From Epiperipatus broadwayi (lineage: Eukaryota > Onychophora > Udeonychophora > Euonychophora > Peripatidae): a DNA stretch of 64,000 bases. How positions within the stretch are numbered: position 1 is the stretch's first letter; each line of letters starts with the position of its first letter. The position numbers and the translations under genes were made by a program. Positions 11,086-22,974 of this stretch are shown piece by piece. The notes beneath the pieces were generated by a model that searched no databases, was not told the origin of the DNA, and saw nothing but the letters and a program-made list of their open reading frames with translations. The DNA is taken from assembly GCA_028023455.1 (NCBI GenBank), contig JAQFVV010012398.1:11397160-11461159 (forward strand), in the 5' to 3' direction.

Positions 11086-13021
11086 TTATTTCTAGACTGA
11101 GAGGAGGAATGGATTGTCTATGTGTATATACATTTAAAATGTAAACAAAGTTTATTAAAATTTTGTGATTACATATAGATAATACATATTTTATTGTCAC
11201 CTTTCATTAGTATATTCACTCTAGGAAAATTTACATATATTTAATACTTTTCATTGAATTATATTTGTAAAAATCATCATCAAAATATCAACATTTGATT
11301 ATTGAAAAACAAAAGTAAATGATAATCTTTATCAAATTACTTTAATTTTATGATTATAATAAACTAATTACATTTTGTCTTTCTTTGTCTTTATCGAAAT
11401 TTTAATTAATTAAGTTTTGCACACAAAATAAAATGAGAACCAAGTTATCTGCAAAATCATATGTATATGATAGGTCATAGGAAAAAAATTATATTAATAA
11501 TATTCAAAATAGTAGGGAAAATTTCAGAATAATTATTAAGATATCACTTTTAATAAATGTTTAGTTTTATAATTGACAGTGACTATTCAAAAAAAGAGGT
11601 CATTATATTAAGAAGTTAAAACCATAAACTTACAATATAGAGAGCAATGGTTAATAGTTGCTGTACATGATTTCAATGCCTCATATTTTTTTATCAGAAA
11701 TAACTGTTTTCTCTCTTACTATCATGTAGAAATCTAATTTCAAACATATTGATGTAAATCTTTTCAATTAACTGATTCAAGTGGTGTGACCAAATTGTTA
11801 AAAGCGATACATAAGTCATGTTTTTCTTCATCATCGTCATTAGTTAGCAGCAGCATTTTCTGGCAATGAAAATTATGTATGTGATACTTTTTAATTTTTT
11901 AAACCAAAACAGATTTTGATAATTCTTTTACAACAGAAACCAATTTATTTACTATAATTTTGATCATGCATTTACTAAAGCATATTAATAAAAGCAACAT
12001 GTAAATCATGTTTTTCACATAGGCTATTTCTGATAATTCCGTTTCCATTTTTTTTTTTTATAAATTAAAGCAGTAGAATTCTTTTTAATATTAGGTGATT
12101 TTACTTTATGGGCCCAAATATTTTTTAAAAAATCCCAATAATTTTGAAACTAACATCATCATTGTCTTTTAAAACTTGACTAATATATTCCGTCAGATCT
12201 TGCAATTTTTCCAGCTTTCAAATAATAAAGAATTGTTGTATCTTCTTTCACACAGTTATTTTATCATTAAAATGATTCTTCCTTTGTTCAAAATATTACA
12301 ATTATCATATGATTATTATCTTTTCATTTAATAGAATTATGTCATTATTTTTAAGATCTATTTATTATTTTCAATGATAAAAGATTTTTAAAAAAGTGGA
12401 TAAAAAGGCTATGACCAACAATTTTAATACACCAGCCATTTTAAGAATTCTTGTCAATTATTGAACTTCTATCTTTATATTATATATGAAACTTCTTGAT
12501 CATTTTATTATTGTTGTCAACACAGTCATAATAATATATTTATTGCCAGAGATTTTTCAAGATTCTTTTTTCATAGAATCAAAGAATGCAGTTGCTCTTA
12601 TCCACAAGATTCTTTTTAATAAAATTCAATGCCATTCTAACATGACAAAAATTTCTAAATAAGTTCCTATTTTGATCATTTAGGTAATGCCAATTTAGAG
12701 GATCCTAAAATGAACTCTAATGAGAGGATAGTTATAGTGAGATAATGACCTTAAATAATCACTACAATAATATTGGTGAACTTTTTAACACTTTTTTTTC
12801 TTTCACTCCAGCTAAAAATACCTAGCCAGTCACTTACTATCCAATTTTGAATAAAGAAATGATCTATAAGTACTTACAAAATGCTGATTTTATGTGATTA
12901 TAGAATTATTTAAGGTCACTTTTGGCCTGCCACTTATCAGTAATACCAAAATAATCTATTTGATAAGTTACTTGCATAAATAAACAATAACAACAACAAA
13001 AAAAAATAATCTAGAAGTGAA
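11086..13021. other. AT-rich non-coding intronic sequence
   Basis: No gene and no confident repeat. The 11.6-12.8 kb part has a slightly different texture that might be an old transposon, but no conserved domain could be read. Confidence 0.35.
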
Positions 13022-13726
13022 ATTATAGTGTGTGTGTGTATATATATATATTAAATATTAATATTTATTCTGCTGCTATTAAGATATCCCCTTCTTGTTT
13101 GTATCATTAATTGAGGAGATAATCATAAATGTACTATTAAAATTTATTTTTTATTTTTAAAATTGAGATAATCATAAATGTCTCAGTGAAATGATGGCAA
13201 TGTAACAATGCAATATAATATCATATGCACATTTACTATATTTTATATACTTCTGAGACTGTAAATAAGTGTTATTTTAATTTTATTGTGTGATTACCAA
13301 GATTATAAATGGAATTAACATTGATTTCTTTAATAATGTATCTGTTTGGGTGTGGGATTGGTTCAATTTTTTCATGAGTATTAATAAGAGTATTAATATC
13401 TTACCCCAAATGCATTTCTTTAATTTGTACTATTGCTCAAATTATTTAGAAATAACTTTAAATGCATCAATCAGTCAATACTGAGAGTGATTCAACACTT
13501 CAGTTTGGTTTCAAAGAATGTTTTGGAAGTGGAGGTACTTCATTCATAAATATTCATAAAAAACTGTCATGTCCAAAACACTTTTAATATTAAGTGTGTG
13601 GTCAATTGCTCAGGAGAACAAGTGGCATTGCAGGACTAAAATAATAGTTTGAACATATTTTTTATTACAGTTGATCAAATTAAGATTTAAATATATATAT
13701 ATATATGTAATAGAAATTCATTTAAC
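13022..13726. other. AT-rich sequence with short TG/TA tracts
   Basis: Contains a (TG)/(TA) microsatellite at about 13029-13052 and another TA tract at about 13691-13707. A 64-codon frame at 13290-13484 has no recognisable similarity. Confidence 0.35.
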
Positions 13727-14061
13727 AGCACAATACTAGCCAAAACAACAAAATTTTACTAAAATTCATACAGAAGCATGGTTTTATCTATTAATAAATA
13801 GACCTTCTCAAATGAAATTCAACTTAACATACAACATATATATACAAAACAAAATAGTCTTCCCACCATTCACTTCAACAACAAGTTCCTATCACATCAA
13901 AGGATATCTTCATGAGATTGATGGCTTCAGATTTAAAAAATTTTACCATCAAAGTTTCTTTTACTCTTCTTTTCAATTCACTTTTTTTTTTTTATTATAA
14001 AAGATAACCTCTGCATTGTCAAATATTTTATGATCAGTATACAGAGCTGAGGTTTGATATT

Positions 14062-14216
14062 GAGACTTAATGAAAGAGTTAAAGTTCATAAGAGTAGAGT
14101 TAAAATTAGATATCAAAATTCAGCTTTATAATGGTCAGAATAAATTAAGTCTTAATGAAAGAATTAAAGTTTATAAGAGTAGAGTTAAAAATAGATATCA
14201 AAACTCAGCTCTGTAT
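14062..14216 (+). repeat. Two-copy tandem repeat, period about 86 bp
   Basis: The segment 'acttaatgaaagagttaaag' through 'atatcaaaattcagct' recurs 86 bp later with a few substitutions. It lies in the loop of the surrounding foldback. A 76-codon frame spans both units and shows the repeat at protein level (NERIKVYKSRVK-like), but there is no evidence that it is coding. Confidence 0.75.
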
Positions 14217-14444
14217 ATTCATCAACTGAATACTGGTCATCAAATATTATTTGACAATGCAGAGGTTATCTTTTATAAAAAAAAAAAAAAAGTGAATTGA
14301 AAAGAAGAGTAAAAGAAACTTTGATAATAAAATTTTTTGAATCTGAGGCCATCAATCCCATGAAAACATCCTTTAATATGAAAGGAAATTGGTTATTGGA
14401 ATGAATGACAGGAAGACTATTTTGTTTTGCGCATATATATATAT

Positions 14445-16052
14445 TGTAATGGGATAGCCATTTTCCGTATATATCACACATATATATAACCATTTATAAG
14501 ATTGCATGTATGCTACACGTATATGCGTAATTATAACGTAATTATTAAAAAAAAATATTTATTCTTAAAGTAATTTGAAAACTATACTCCTATTTCTCAT
14601 CCAGCATATTTATGGACGTCACTTTCTGACTCCAAGCCCCAATCTTACTTACATGTAAATAAGAATTATGCTGGGAGAGATAGAGTATCAATATTAAATG
14701 GAAATCCTACCACTAGCTAGCTCACTCAGGGCAGGTGGTTATCAACCGTGAGAAATATATGGGAATCCAGAAATGCGCAAATATATGCTTAATCAATCAC
14801 TTATATGTTGCACTAATATAAATCTCTCTCAACCTTTTTTTTTTTTATAAAACCTAAAATAAAGAAAATCAACAACCACATGTACTTTAGCTTAAAAGAT
14901 ATTTAATCTTCAGTAAAATGGAAAAATCACAGAATATTACAAATTTTTGCTCATTTATTTATCTAAAACATGCATGCACATATACTGCATAGATAAAGTA
15001 AACAAAATCAGATAATAACAAAAAAATAAAGTATTTCAAAATCAAGTCCATTCCGGTATAAAATATACTTTATAATGCAGAAAAGAATTATCTTGACTTT
15101 CAATAAATAGAGTCTCTATGCGTTATCATGGAAAAACGTAATAATATTTGATAAATAAATTGCTTAGAAAATGTTCATATTACCTGGATTTTTCCCGGGG
15201 ATATAGACGAATATAGATATGAGTAACAGCATTGGTTTCCTCGACGCTATGGCGTTATAGCTAGATAATTTTGGATGGATATAGTTTGATCGATTCCTTA
15301 GTACATGAAGAGTGTTCGATAAAAAACAATTTCTATCTTACAGGTTCAAGAGTGGCTTTCCTCCAATGTAGACATCCATTCTACATCATAGCATCTGCCA
15401 TATCTTCGTAGGATGGCTCGCAGAGCCCGGCAAGTTTTAGTTTTTACCCCAGCATATTCATAGCTGACTGTTATATATATATTTTTTTATATAAAAAAGT
15501 TTTCTCCTTTTTTTTTTAAAAAAAAAAAATCACCCTTGTAGAAATATCTTTTTGAATCCCAGCTACAAAAGTTTTGACAGCCTTTTATATTCTTTTCTTC
15601 TTTTTTTTTAAAACCACCTGTTATTTTAGGTTTGTAAAAACCTTTTAGCACTTTTATTTTTTTTTCTTGAGGTCAAGGAAATTCCATTAATACCTGCAAT
15701 CTATTTTCGACCACTCTTTGTTTTTTTTCTTAGCATTTTTCCTTTTTTATTTATTAAGATAATGATCTATGCAGTTTCTATATATTTTTTTTCATTTAAT
15801 ATCTCTTTTTTTATTATTATAACATACCATAACTTCCATCTTGAAAATAAAAATTTTGGTTTTATTATTCTTTAGTGAATCCATTTATTGATTCATACAG
15901 CAATATAACTACATGAGTTTTAAGCAAAATACAGGAGCACAAATATTGTACTATCCCCATTCCTTCTATTTATTCTAACTCTTTCTATTTTCCTATTTAA
16001 AATATACACAAAACAAAAAAAAAGAAACCGAATTTAGTCCAAATTTTAACCA
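14445..16052. repeat. Solo-LTR-like insertion
   Basis: About 1.6 kb bounded by 'tgtaatgggatag' on the left and 'attttaacca' on the right (TG...CA ends), set in TATATA-rich flanks that could hide a 4-6 bp target duplication. It interrupts the right arm of foldback A and is less AT-rich in places (for example 'gcgttatagctagataat', 'ggatggctcgcagagcccgg'). No coding frame. Read on the - strand it would end in ...CATTACA, like the LTRs at 31.5-36.7 kb. The classification is inferred from ends and context only. Confidence 0.35.
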
Positions 16053-16235
16053 TATATATATGTGCGCATATATAGAACTATCTTTTGGAACAGGGTTTGA
16101 ACCTAGCCCTGTTTTAATATATATATATATATGTTGTATGTGTAGTTGAATTTTACTTAAGATCTATTTGTTAATAGATGAAACCATAGCTGTGTCAGGA
16201 TTTTAGTAAAATTTTGTTGTTTTGGCTAATATTGT

Positions 16236-16619
16236 AGTATTATATGAATTTTTATGTTATTTTTAATTGCTAATATAGCATTAGACAGTATTTAATATAC
16301 ATATTATTAACTAGGATTCATTACAGAAACTTTTAGCTGTTTATTTGATCATAATCATTATCACATGAAGGATCCATATGTTCATATTTTTTTTGCGCAT
16401 GTATGTTGATTTTATTATTTGTTTAGGCTATTAAAATATAGTGATCATCAGTTATCATAAATTTGATCAAAAATGATATTTTTCAAAGCAAACTCTTTAT
16501 ATGATTCAAGTTGTGTCACTTATTACAAGCTTGAATAATTAATAAGATTGACAGAATGTAATGCTTATTAAATCTATTTACTGTTGTGTTTGTTCACTAG
16601 ATTTTTATAATATTAACAA
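16236..16619. other. AT-rich intronic sequence
   Basis: Nothing recognised. Confidence 0.35.
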
Positions 16620-17085
16620 AACATTTCACTTTAGATGCGACAATATGTTGAATTATTTCATCATCCATTATTAAATGTTGAACATCTAGAAAATTTTATT
16701 TAAACTTTTCAAATACAAACAATTTGTTAGTAATAACACACAAATAGACAGGTTAGTAATTAACAACATTTCTAATAATATTATTCTCTAGTCTTCTTCA
16801 GGTATTGCTGGTCTGATCAATGACAATATTAGCATAGGAGTCAAACTTACACCTTTAGATTCATGAATATTGAATTTTAAGGCAACACTCTAACCAACTG
16901 AGCTTTTCTCCCAGTAGAAATTTCATATATTTATCTATGAGGTTGGATTCCAATCTCCCTGATTCCTTTAAACACTGGGTTAACTTAAAGGATTATTTGC
17001 CATTGTCATATGAGCAACTTCTTTGAATTTTTCCTTTGCATCTTTTCCTCTCTATCTAATATTTTTATATTTTTTTAATTGAACA
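16620..17085 (-). repeat. Family D repeat carrying a tRNA-like promoter
   Basis: On the - strand there is an A box, 'gctcagttggttagagtgtt' (complement of 16884-16903), followed about 45 nt later by a B box, 'gtttgactcc' (complement of about 16836-16845). A shared body then runs through 'gaagaagactagagaataat' and 'tgtgtgttattactaac'. The whole block is repeated in inverted orientation at about 22975-23430 and in part at 25090-25330. It is most likely a tRNA-derived SINE or a composite containing one, because homology extends past the tRNA-like head toward 17085. Confidence 0.65.
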
Positions 17086-18850
17086 TAAGTTCATTAGTAC
17101 TGAGGTAGAATTTTTCCAACTCATAAGAAAATATTATGTTTTATGTTTTTTTTTTTTTTTTTTGAGTTATTATTTTGCATATATTACATATTTATAAATG
17201 AAACCTATATAATTAATAAATAGTGTGTTGTAAGTAGATTGATAACTCTAATTATAGGGTGGTCAAAATCTACTTGAACAAATTTTAATTATATTTTGGT
17301 ATGTTAATGTAAGGGGGGGGGGATATTCCATTATAGAAACAAGCTAAAGAAAAGAGTTTAATTCAAATTTTGTAAATTAGATCTGGAGTTAAAGTAGTAA
17401 AAGAAAAATATTTGCTTGCTTCCTATCCATTATTAATGTCACTAAATTTAGAAATAAAGATGTACAGTACAAGTTCTAATATGAAAATGCTAGTGGTAGG
17501 AGGGCAAATTGTATAAAAGTTTTGTTTTGAAGAGAGACACTCTTTGCATTATAAAAGAAATTGTGTTATGGCATCCAGCTAGTACAACTGTGATTCCTCC
17601 TGGGAATTGTTTTCCCGTGGCTGACTCTACATCTGAACGATTGTGAAACAGTATACTATACCCAAAGGACATGTGTTAGACAGACAGCTAGCCAAGAATC
17701 AAGTTAAACTTTTTGTGCATACATTTGAAAAATGGTTTAGCACTATAAACAATAACTTGTAGTCAAAAGCAGAATCGCCGTTCCGGTTGAAAGAACTGTA
17801 GTCCTGCCAGCTCTAGATATGAGCTCATGTCAAACTCTTGTTTAGTGCTATGGACTTTGCCAGATGGACAGTGCATCATTTACAGACTGGGTAAATATGG
17901 GCAATGCTGTGTGATAGTAATAATTAAACTAATTTTATTTAAATTAGTTCAGTGAAAATAGAACTGATAAAGAAAGAAAAAAAGAAAGGGAGAATAATAT
18001 GTATAGAATTATTTCAGTATATATTTATTATGCAATTCTTTATATCCATTTTTTTTTTTAATTTATTGATTGTGCACATAGGAGAAGTTAGATTCGATGT
18101 ATCCTTGACTACTGAATAAGTTATTAGTTATTTTATATATGTGTTAGAGAGAAGTGTCTTTTCTGGATAGCATTTATTCTAAATAAACTGAGGTTTGACG
18201 GATATTTGGTATTATTGTCTAACACCATCTTATTATGTGTGTTGAGACTATCTTCTGCTCAAAATAGGGGTAGTATAATTATCAAATTCAAGCGATATTC
18301 TCTATGTTTAGGTTAATAAATTTGCTCGCTTGTTCTTCCTGGTGTTGACATTCTTTGATCAGTCTTTCCAGTTACCTTATAATAATATTGATCCAAAGTT
18401 AATTGTATATTTTATATATACTTCTCTGGAATGGTATTTTTTTGCTTTTTATATATTGTTTATTTAGAGATTGGTTTTTGCTTTTGATATTGATTGATGG
18501 TGACTGACCTTAAAAGGGGAAATGAGGATGATATTGTAGGAATGTGAACAATAGATCGAATCACTTCATCGTATACAGTGTTGAATTAATAAATCTTATT
18601 TGAAATTAATTCATACATTCTTATTTATACTTTTTTTATTATTTTAACTATTAAAATGGTTAATTACATAGCGTTATTCCTCTACTTACTGCATGTCCAA
18701 TATTTTAGTGGGGATAATAAATAATCATAAATGGTTGGTGTTTGCATATATAAATTAATTGTTTATTGAGGCATGTATGGTGGTTAGTAAAAATAAATTA
18801 CGACCAGCAATTTAGAAGTAGGAAGGAAAGTTAGTCTAACATAGTTTGGT
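17086..18850. other. Non-coding intronic sequence
   Basis: Contains a T17 run at about 17147 and a G8 run at about 17313. The 17.5-17.9 kb part is more GC-balanced ('ggcatccagctagtacaact', 'cagatggacagtgcatcatt') and may be an old repeat, but I cannot classify it. No splice-bounded exon found. Confidence 0.35.
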
Positions 18851-18885
18851 GCAATGCGATGCACTGTGGCTTCTCCTTATTCAGA

Positions 18886-18934
18886 GTCAGGAATCTCTCA
18901 GCCATTGTGCCCAGAGAAACCTGTTAGCCACTTT
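18886..18934. repeat. 50-bp dispersed motif shared with 7993-8042
   Basis: Near-identical to the block at 7993-8042 ('aatctctcagccattgtgcc', 'cagagaaacctgttagccac'). Here it adjoins the 3' end of the CR1-like element. Confidence 0.6.
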
Positions 18935-19329
18935 ACCTTTCCCTTCCATTCCCCACCCCAAGTTTTCCATATTCTTCTCTATCCTGCTCCATCCCATTTT
19001 CTCAACATAACTCCATGCCTTTTATTTCTAAATCCCCCTTATCTTTTTCCAAACCCAACATAAAAACGAAGAAGCCACTTTCTGTATAATCACTTAGTTT
19101 ATATTTATTATTCCACAACTTCATTATTTTTCTGCTTGCAGACATTTGCATTCCTAACATAAACATCCCACCTTTTTTATAAGTATACTGACATAAATTC
19201 TTTATCCAAATCCTCTCCATATCATACTACCTTTCTCACCCATCTTATTTATTGCCTGCTCTTTACTCATAACCCAACTAAATACAATTTTGGCTACTTT
19301 CTTATTATCCATAAATTACAATCTATCAA

Positions 19330-20720
19330 ACATTTTCATTTTGCTTTTTGTATCTCTCAGATAAAATGTGACTATCCATTTCTCTTTGAATTGCCTCCTT
19401 TGCCATCCATGCATCTGCATCTAATGCATGTCGTCCTACTTCTCTTTGTATTTTTCTAAGTAATCTAACACCCCTTTACTAACACATCGTTTCTATATGT
19501 TAACTCTGCTACTGCCACTACCTTCCATACAATTGTAGCTACATCATATTTATTATATGAAAACACTGCTAATTTCCTTATCAATCCCTTTTTTTTTCTT
19601 TGCTTCATTTATCAATTTTTTTTCCCATTCATCTGAGCAATTTCTCTGATTACTTAATTAATAATATGCTGCAGATGATTCCCAAATAATTATACCTATT
19701 CCCCACACTTAACTTTATATCCCTGAATAAAAAAATTTTCTTTTCTGTTTCCCAGTATTAAACATCATTAGTTTTGATTTTTCTTCACTAAATTTAATCC
19801 CCATCTCTTTATCCATCTTGTGCAATGTCCTTAGTATTACTTCCATATTTTCCCTACTTTCTGTACACAAGAAGACATCATCTGCAAATAAAAAACCTGA
19901 TGATGTATATATTCCCTTACCATTTATTTATGATATCTTTACCCCTCTTTCTATTCTTTCTATTGCTCTCTCTATTTATCTCAAATACAACAAAAATAAA
20001 ATAGGTGACATAGGGCATCCTTGCCTCAGTCCCACCCCATTTTTAATTCTGATTTTATATTCCTTAACTGACAAATGTAGTAATTATTTTCTTACAATTT
20101 CCTAATAATATCCACTAAAACTCCATCCATTTCTAAATTTACTAAACTTAGCCATAATTTATTTCTATTTTACTCTATTATATGCCTTCTCTATATCTAT
20201 GAAAACCCATATATAATTGTCTATCTGTATTTCTACTCATATCTATAAGTTGGGTAACTACAAAATAATCTATCTCCTATACATCTACCCAATCAAAAAC
20301 CTCCTTGCATTTCTCCGACTATATTATTTTCTTCCATCCATTTTGCGACCCTTCTAACTACCATATATGCGAAAACCTTATACAACACTGATGTTACCGC
20401 TGTCAGCCTATAATTGCTTAACTTTCTATGATCCTTTCCTTTAAATAGTAGCCTTACTCTTGTATTACTCCAAGTATCCAGAAAATCTCTCTTCTGTGCC
20501 ATCTTATTAAACACGATAATAGATTTAATTCTGCGATATATCTTAAATTCATTACCATCTCTGCTGCCCAACCTCTTGCCTTTCTACTTTTAAATTTCTT
20601 CCCTGCCTCATTCAGTTCATTTTCTGTGAACTTAATATTTCCATTACTATACGCTTTTATGTTTGTAATCACTCTGTCCTTCACATCTAACATCTTTTTT
20701 ATATCCATTACATACTTATT
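19330..20720 (-). pseudogene. CR1-like reverse transcriptase, broken
   Basis: Landmarks in order on the - strand: a KSRKARGWAAEM block near 20570-20600, then RLLFKGKDHRKLSNYRLTAV with TSVLYKVF at about 20370-20470, GLRQGCPMSPILFLLYL at about 19985-20035, the active-site LFADDVFL at about 19868-19890, GIKFSEEKSKLMMFNTGK at about 19747-19802, and a YNYLG-like motif near 19690. A tail reads KIQREVGRHALDADAWMA at about 19395-19455. These are the finger, palm and thumb motifs of non-LTR reverse transcriptases. They fall in different frames with stops, so the gene is dead. The catalytic Asp pair is preserved in the DNA. Confidence 0.75.
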
Positions 20721-20853
20721 TAAGATTTTCTATGATTCTTCTCTAGAGCTACATTCTATTCCCTCATCATTTAGTAATATTATTTTTTTCTCCCCTACAT
20801 TCCTTCTTTTAATGTATTTCCAAAATTTTTTATTTCCATCTCTTCCACCTTTA

Positions 20854-21990
20854 TTAATATTCCCCAACAATTAGCCAACTTCTTTTTTTAAAATACTTTT
20901 CCCATTTAACATTAATATATTTTTCACTTTCTTGGTTCTTAATAGGACACTTATATTCTCTGCATGCTTTTTTCGTCACTTTTACACTTATACTAACTCT
21001 CACTTTTCTATTACTTTTATTTTTCTGAATATTTTCAAGTAAAACCTGATTTGCCACTTTTTCTATTTCACCACACCAGCCTTTATATTCACCCCCAACC
21101 AACTCTTCCATGATTTCTTCAACTCTTATTTTATATTTTTCTAACTTATTCTTATCATTCATTCTCCATCCACATCGTCTTTCTAATAAAAAAATTACAC
21201 ACATCCACAAGCATAACATCATTTCTCTCATACAATTTTTTTAATCTCTCATTTGTAGAACATGCCCTATCTAACATATACCTCTTGTCAAATCTTGGTT
21301 TACTGTTCCTTCAATCTTACTCAAATTACTAATCAATTCTATGTGCTCATCCATTATTCTCTGATGGCTCTGACAAATTATTTGTCCCTATGATAACATA
21401 TACATCTCTATTCCCTTGTTTCTTTATCTTGCCTGTAACATTTCTAATTATAGCTCCAGACAAACATATTCTTACATACCTGTTTTTATTTTTTTTTGCA
21501 ATTACATCTCCACATTCTCTAATTAGTGAATTTCCTTTCAATACTGTCCCATAGTTTACTTTACCTACTTCATCATTAACATTCTCTTCTATCTTCTGGA
21601 CTTTCTTATCTACTTCTTCCTTATCATTCCTATTCAATAATTCCTTTATCTGCTCACACTTCACCTTTAACGATTTTAATTTTTCCTTCTACATCCTTTA
21701 CTTTTTTCTCTAGCTTACTTATTCTTTAGCTAGCCATCTCCATTTAACTATTTATTTTTTCATTTATATCTTTTGTTACTTCACTAAAAATATATTCTAT
21801 TCTATTTTTCTTAACTATATTTTGCTCCATTTTTCCTGACTTTCTCTTCAAACTATCTACGCTTAGAAAAACCACTTTTTCACATTTACACACTGTCTAC
21901 ATAACCATAAACCTGTTACATCCTTTCTAGACTTATTTAAGCATTTCAAATGATAAACCTCTTCACATACTGTATTGTGGGATACAAATA
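20854..21990 (-). pseudogene. CR1-like ORF1 remnant: PHD finger plus SGNH esterase
   Basis: The PHD finger is seen as C-x6-H-x2-C-x12-W-x-C-x2-C (NTVCEEVYHLKCL, then WLCRQC); the first Cys pair is lost. Next comes a Lys/Glu-rich coil (residues of 21541-21664). The esterase-like block reads RICLSGAIIRNVTGKI followed by VYVIIGTNNL, matching the block with the Asn-containing GTN motif of SGNH hydrolases. A Ser-centred block lies in SLIRECGDVI. A later DVCNFFIRKT segment fits the domain's end. In CR1 elements this protein is thought to act in RNA binding or membrane handling. Frames are broken. Confidence 0.6.
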
Positions 21991-22010
21991 TAATCTGTAT
22001 TTCTTATTTT

Positions 22011-22499
22011 TAAAGTCCCTTACCTGTATTTAATTTTATGCTTCCTCTCCTACTCTTCAAACCCTTTTATACAAAAGGGGAAAAGCTTTGCTTTCCTTCA
22101 ATGGCAATCAATAAACACGTATTTCCTAACCTTAGGCCTCAAAACGCTATCTTTTTTTCTCAGATAAATCACTCTCTTTCTCAAATTAAAAAATTCTTTA
22201 GTTGTAAACTTACTAAAAACCAATTAATGTTAATTACAACTGAGTTATAAAGCCTCTTCCAGTGATACACACAAAACACAAAGTATTTTTACTTCTATAT
22301 TTAAAATGGCATAATGAAACACTTTCCAAATGTTATCAACATTATTCATGATCTTTCCAAAACCAATTAAATCTATCTGGACTCCAATTTTCTCTCCACA
22401 TCCACCCAGTAAGCAAATAATTATTGTCACAAACAACTTTTTTGAATAGTATTCGCAAAAAAAAAAATAAAAACCTTATCTTGCAGAACAAATCAGCCA
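22011..22499. other. Unclassified sequence upstream of the CR1-like LINE
   Basis: May be the 5' leader of the LINE. Reading frames of 63-70 codons on both strands have no recognisable similarity. Confidence 0.35.
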
Positions 22500-22765
22500 C
22501 ATCAGCATAGCAAGCCAGTCAAAAGTTTCCAGGTTTTTCCCTGGTGGCATCCTCTAGTGATCATACATTATGTATGTGTCAACTTTGTATCACCACAGTA
22601 CATACATGTTCTGATACTGTAGACAAGTGGGTTTTTTTTGTTGTTTAACCATTAATTTGTGTTCTTTCAATCGCTGTCCAACAGGGTGACAGGTCTCTCC
22701 AGTATACTTTATTCCACATTCACATTGTATTTCATTGCTATAGTTTTTTCAGCATTTCTAATTTA
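22500..22765 (-). pseudogene. Penelope-like element fragment, GIY-YIG domain
   Basis: On the - strand, 22650-22733 reads EIQCECGIKYTGETCHPVGQ followed by RLKEHK. This is the GIY-YIG endonuclease core of Penelope-like elements (CG-x-x-Y-x-GET, then R-x-x-EH). Downstream, in shifted frames, STVSEHVC and a SLEDAT-like segment match the later part of the domain. The reverse transcriptase is not visible beside it; only a short piece upstream (SSTKPKLEML-like) is compatible. A dead fragment. Confidence 0.7.
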
Positions 22766-22768
22766 GGC

Positions 22769-22943
22769 TTTGTAGAACTTAGAAATCCTTGAAGTGTGAT
22801 ATGATTTTGGAAAGCTGTTCTAATGTTATATTGACTGCAAAAATGGCAAATAAATTAAAGAAAATCTGCAGTCAATATAACATTAGAACAATTTTCAAAA
22901 ACCCTATCATATTTTGAAGAATTCTAACTTCTACATAGCCTAA
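22769..22943. repeat. Hairpin of about 175 bp next to the Penelope fragment
   Basis: Left arm 'gtagaacttagaaatccttg' through 'ctgttctaatgttatattga' and 'ctgca'. Right arm 'tgcagtcaatataacattag' through 'ttctacatagcc'. The loop is about 25 nt. The left arm continues the Penelope reading direction, so the inverted repeat may be a rearranged end of that element. Confidence 0.75.
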
Positions 22944-22974
22944 ACTGTATCAGTCTGTGTGTGTATTATTGGAT

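Larger units (their letters stand above)
13727..16235. repeat. Foldback family A, arm interrupted by an insertion
   Basis: Left arm (about 13727-14035): 'aatactagccaaaacaacaa', 'tagaccttctcaaatgaaat', 'aaaatagtcttcccaccatt', 'taacctctgcattgtcaaat'. The right arm is its mirror in two pieces: 14228-14435 (ending 'aagactattttgttttg') and about 16105-16235 ('atatgttgtatgtgtagttg' through 'ttttgttgttttggctaat'). The right arm is therefore split by the DNA at about 14431-16104. A second family member is at 52133-52558. Confidence 0.75.
18880..22010 (-). mobile_element. Decayed CR1-like non-LTR retrotransposon (LINE)
   Basis: Read right to left: a PHD finger (about 21873-21977), an SGNH/GDSL-type esterase segment (about 21370-21540), a linker with the end of that domain (20854-21340), reverse transcriptase (about 19800-20720) and a C-terminal tail to about 19330. 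PHD and esterase modules in the first protein are known from the CR1 group. No apurinic endonuclease motif was found between esterase and RT, so it was lost or has decayed. Many stops and frameshifts are present. The 3' boundary near 18.88 kb is uncertain. Confidence 0.65.
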
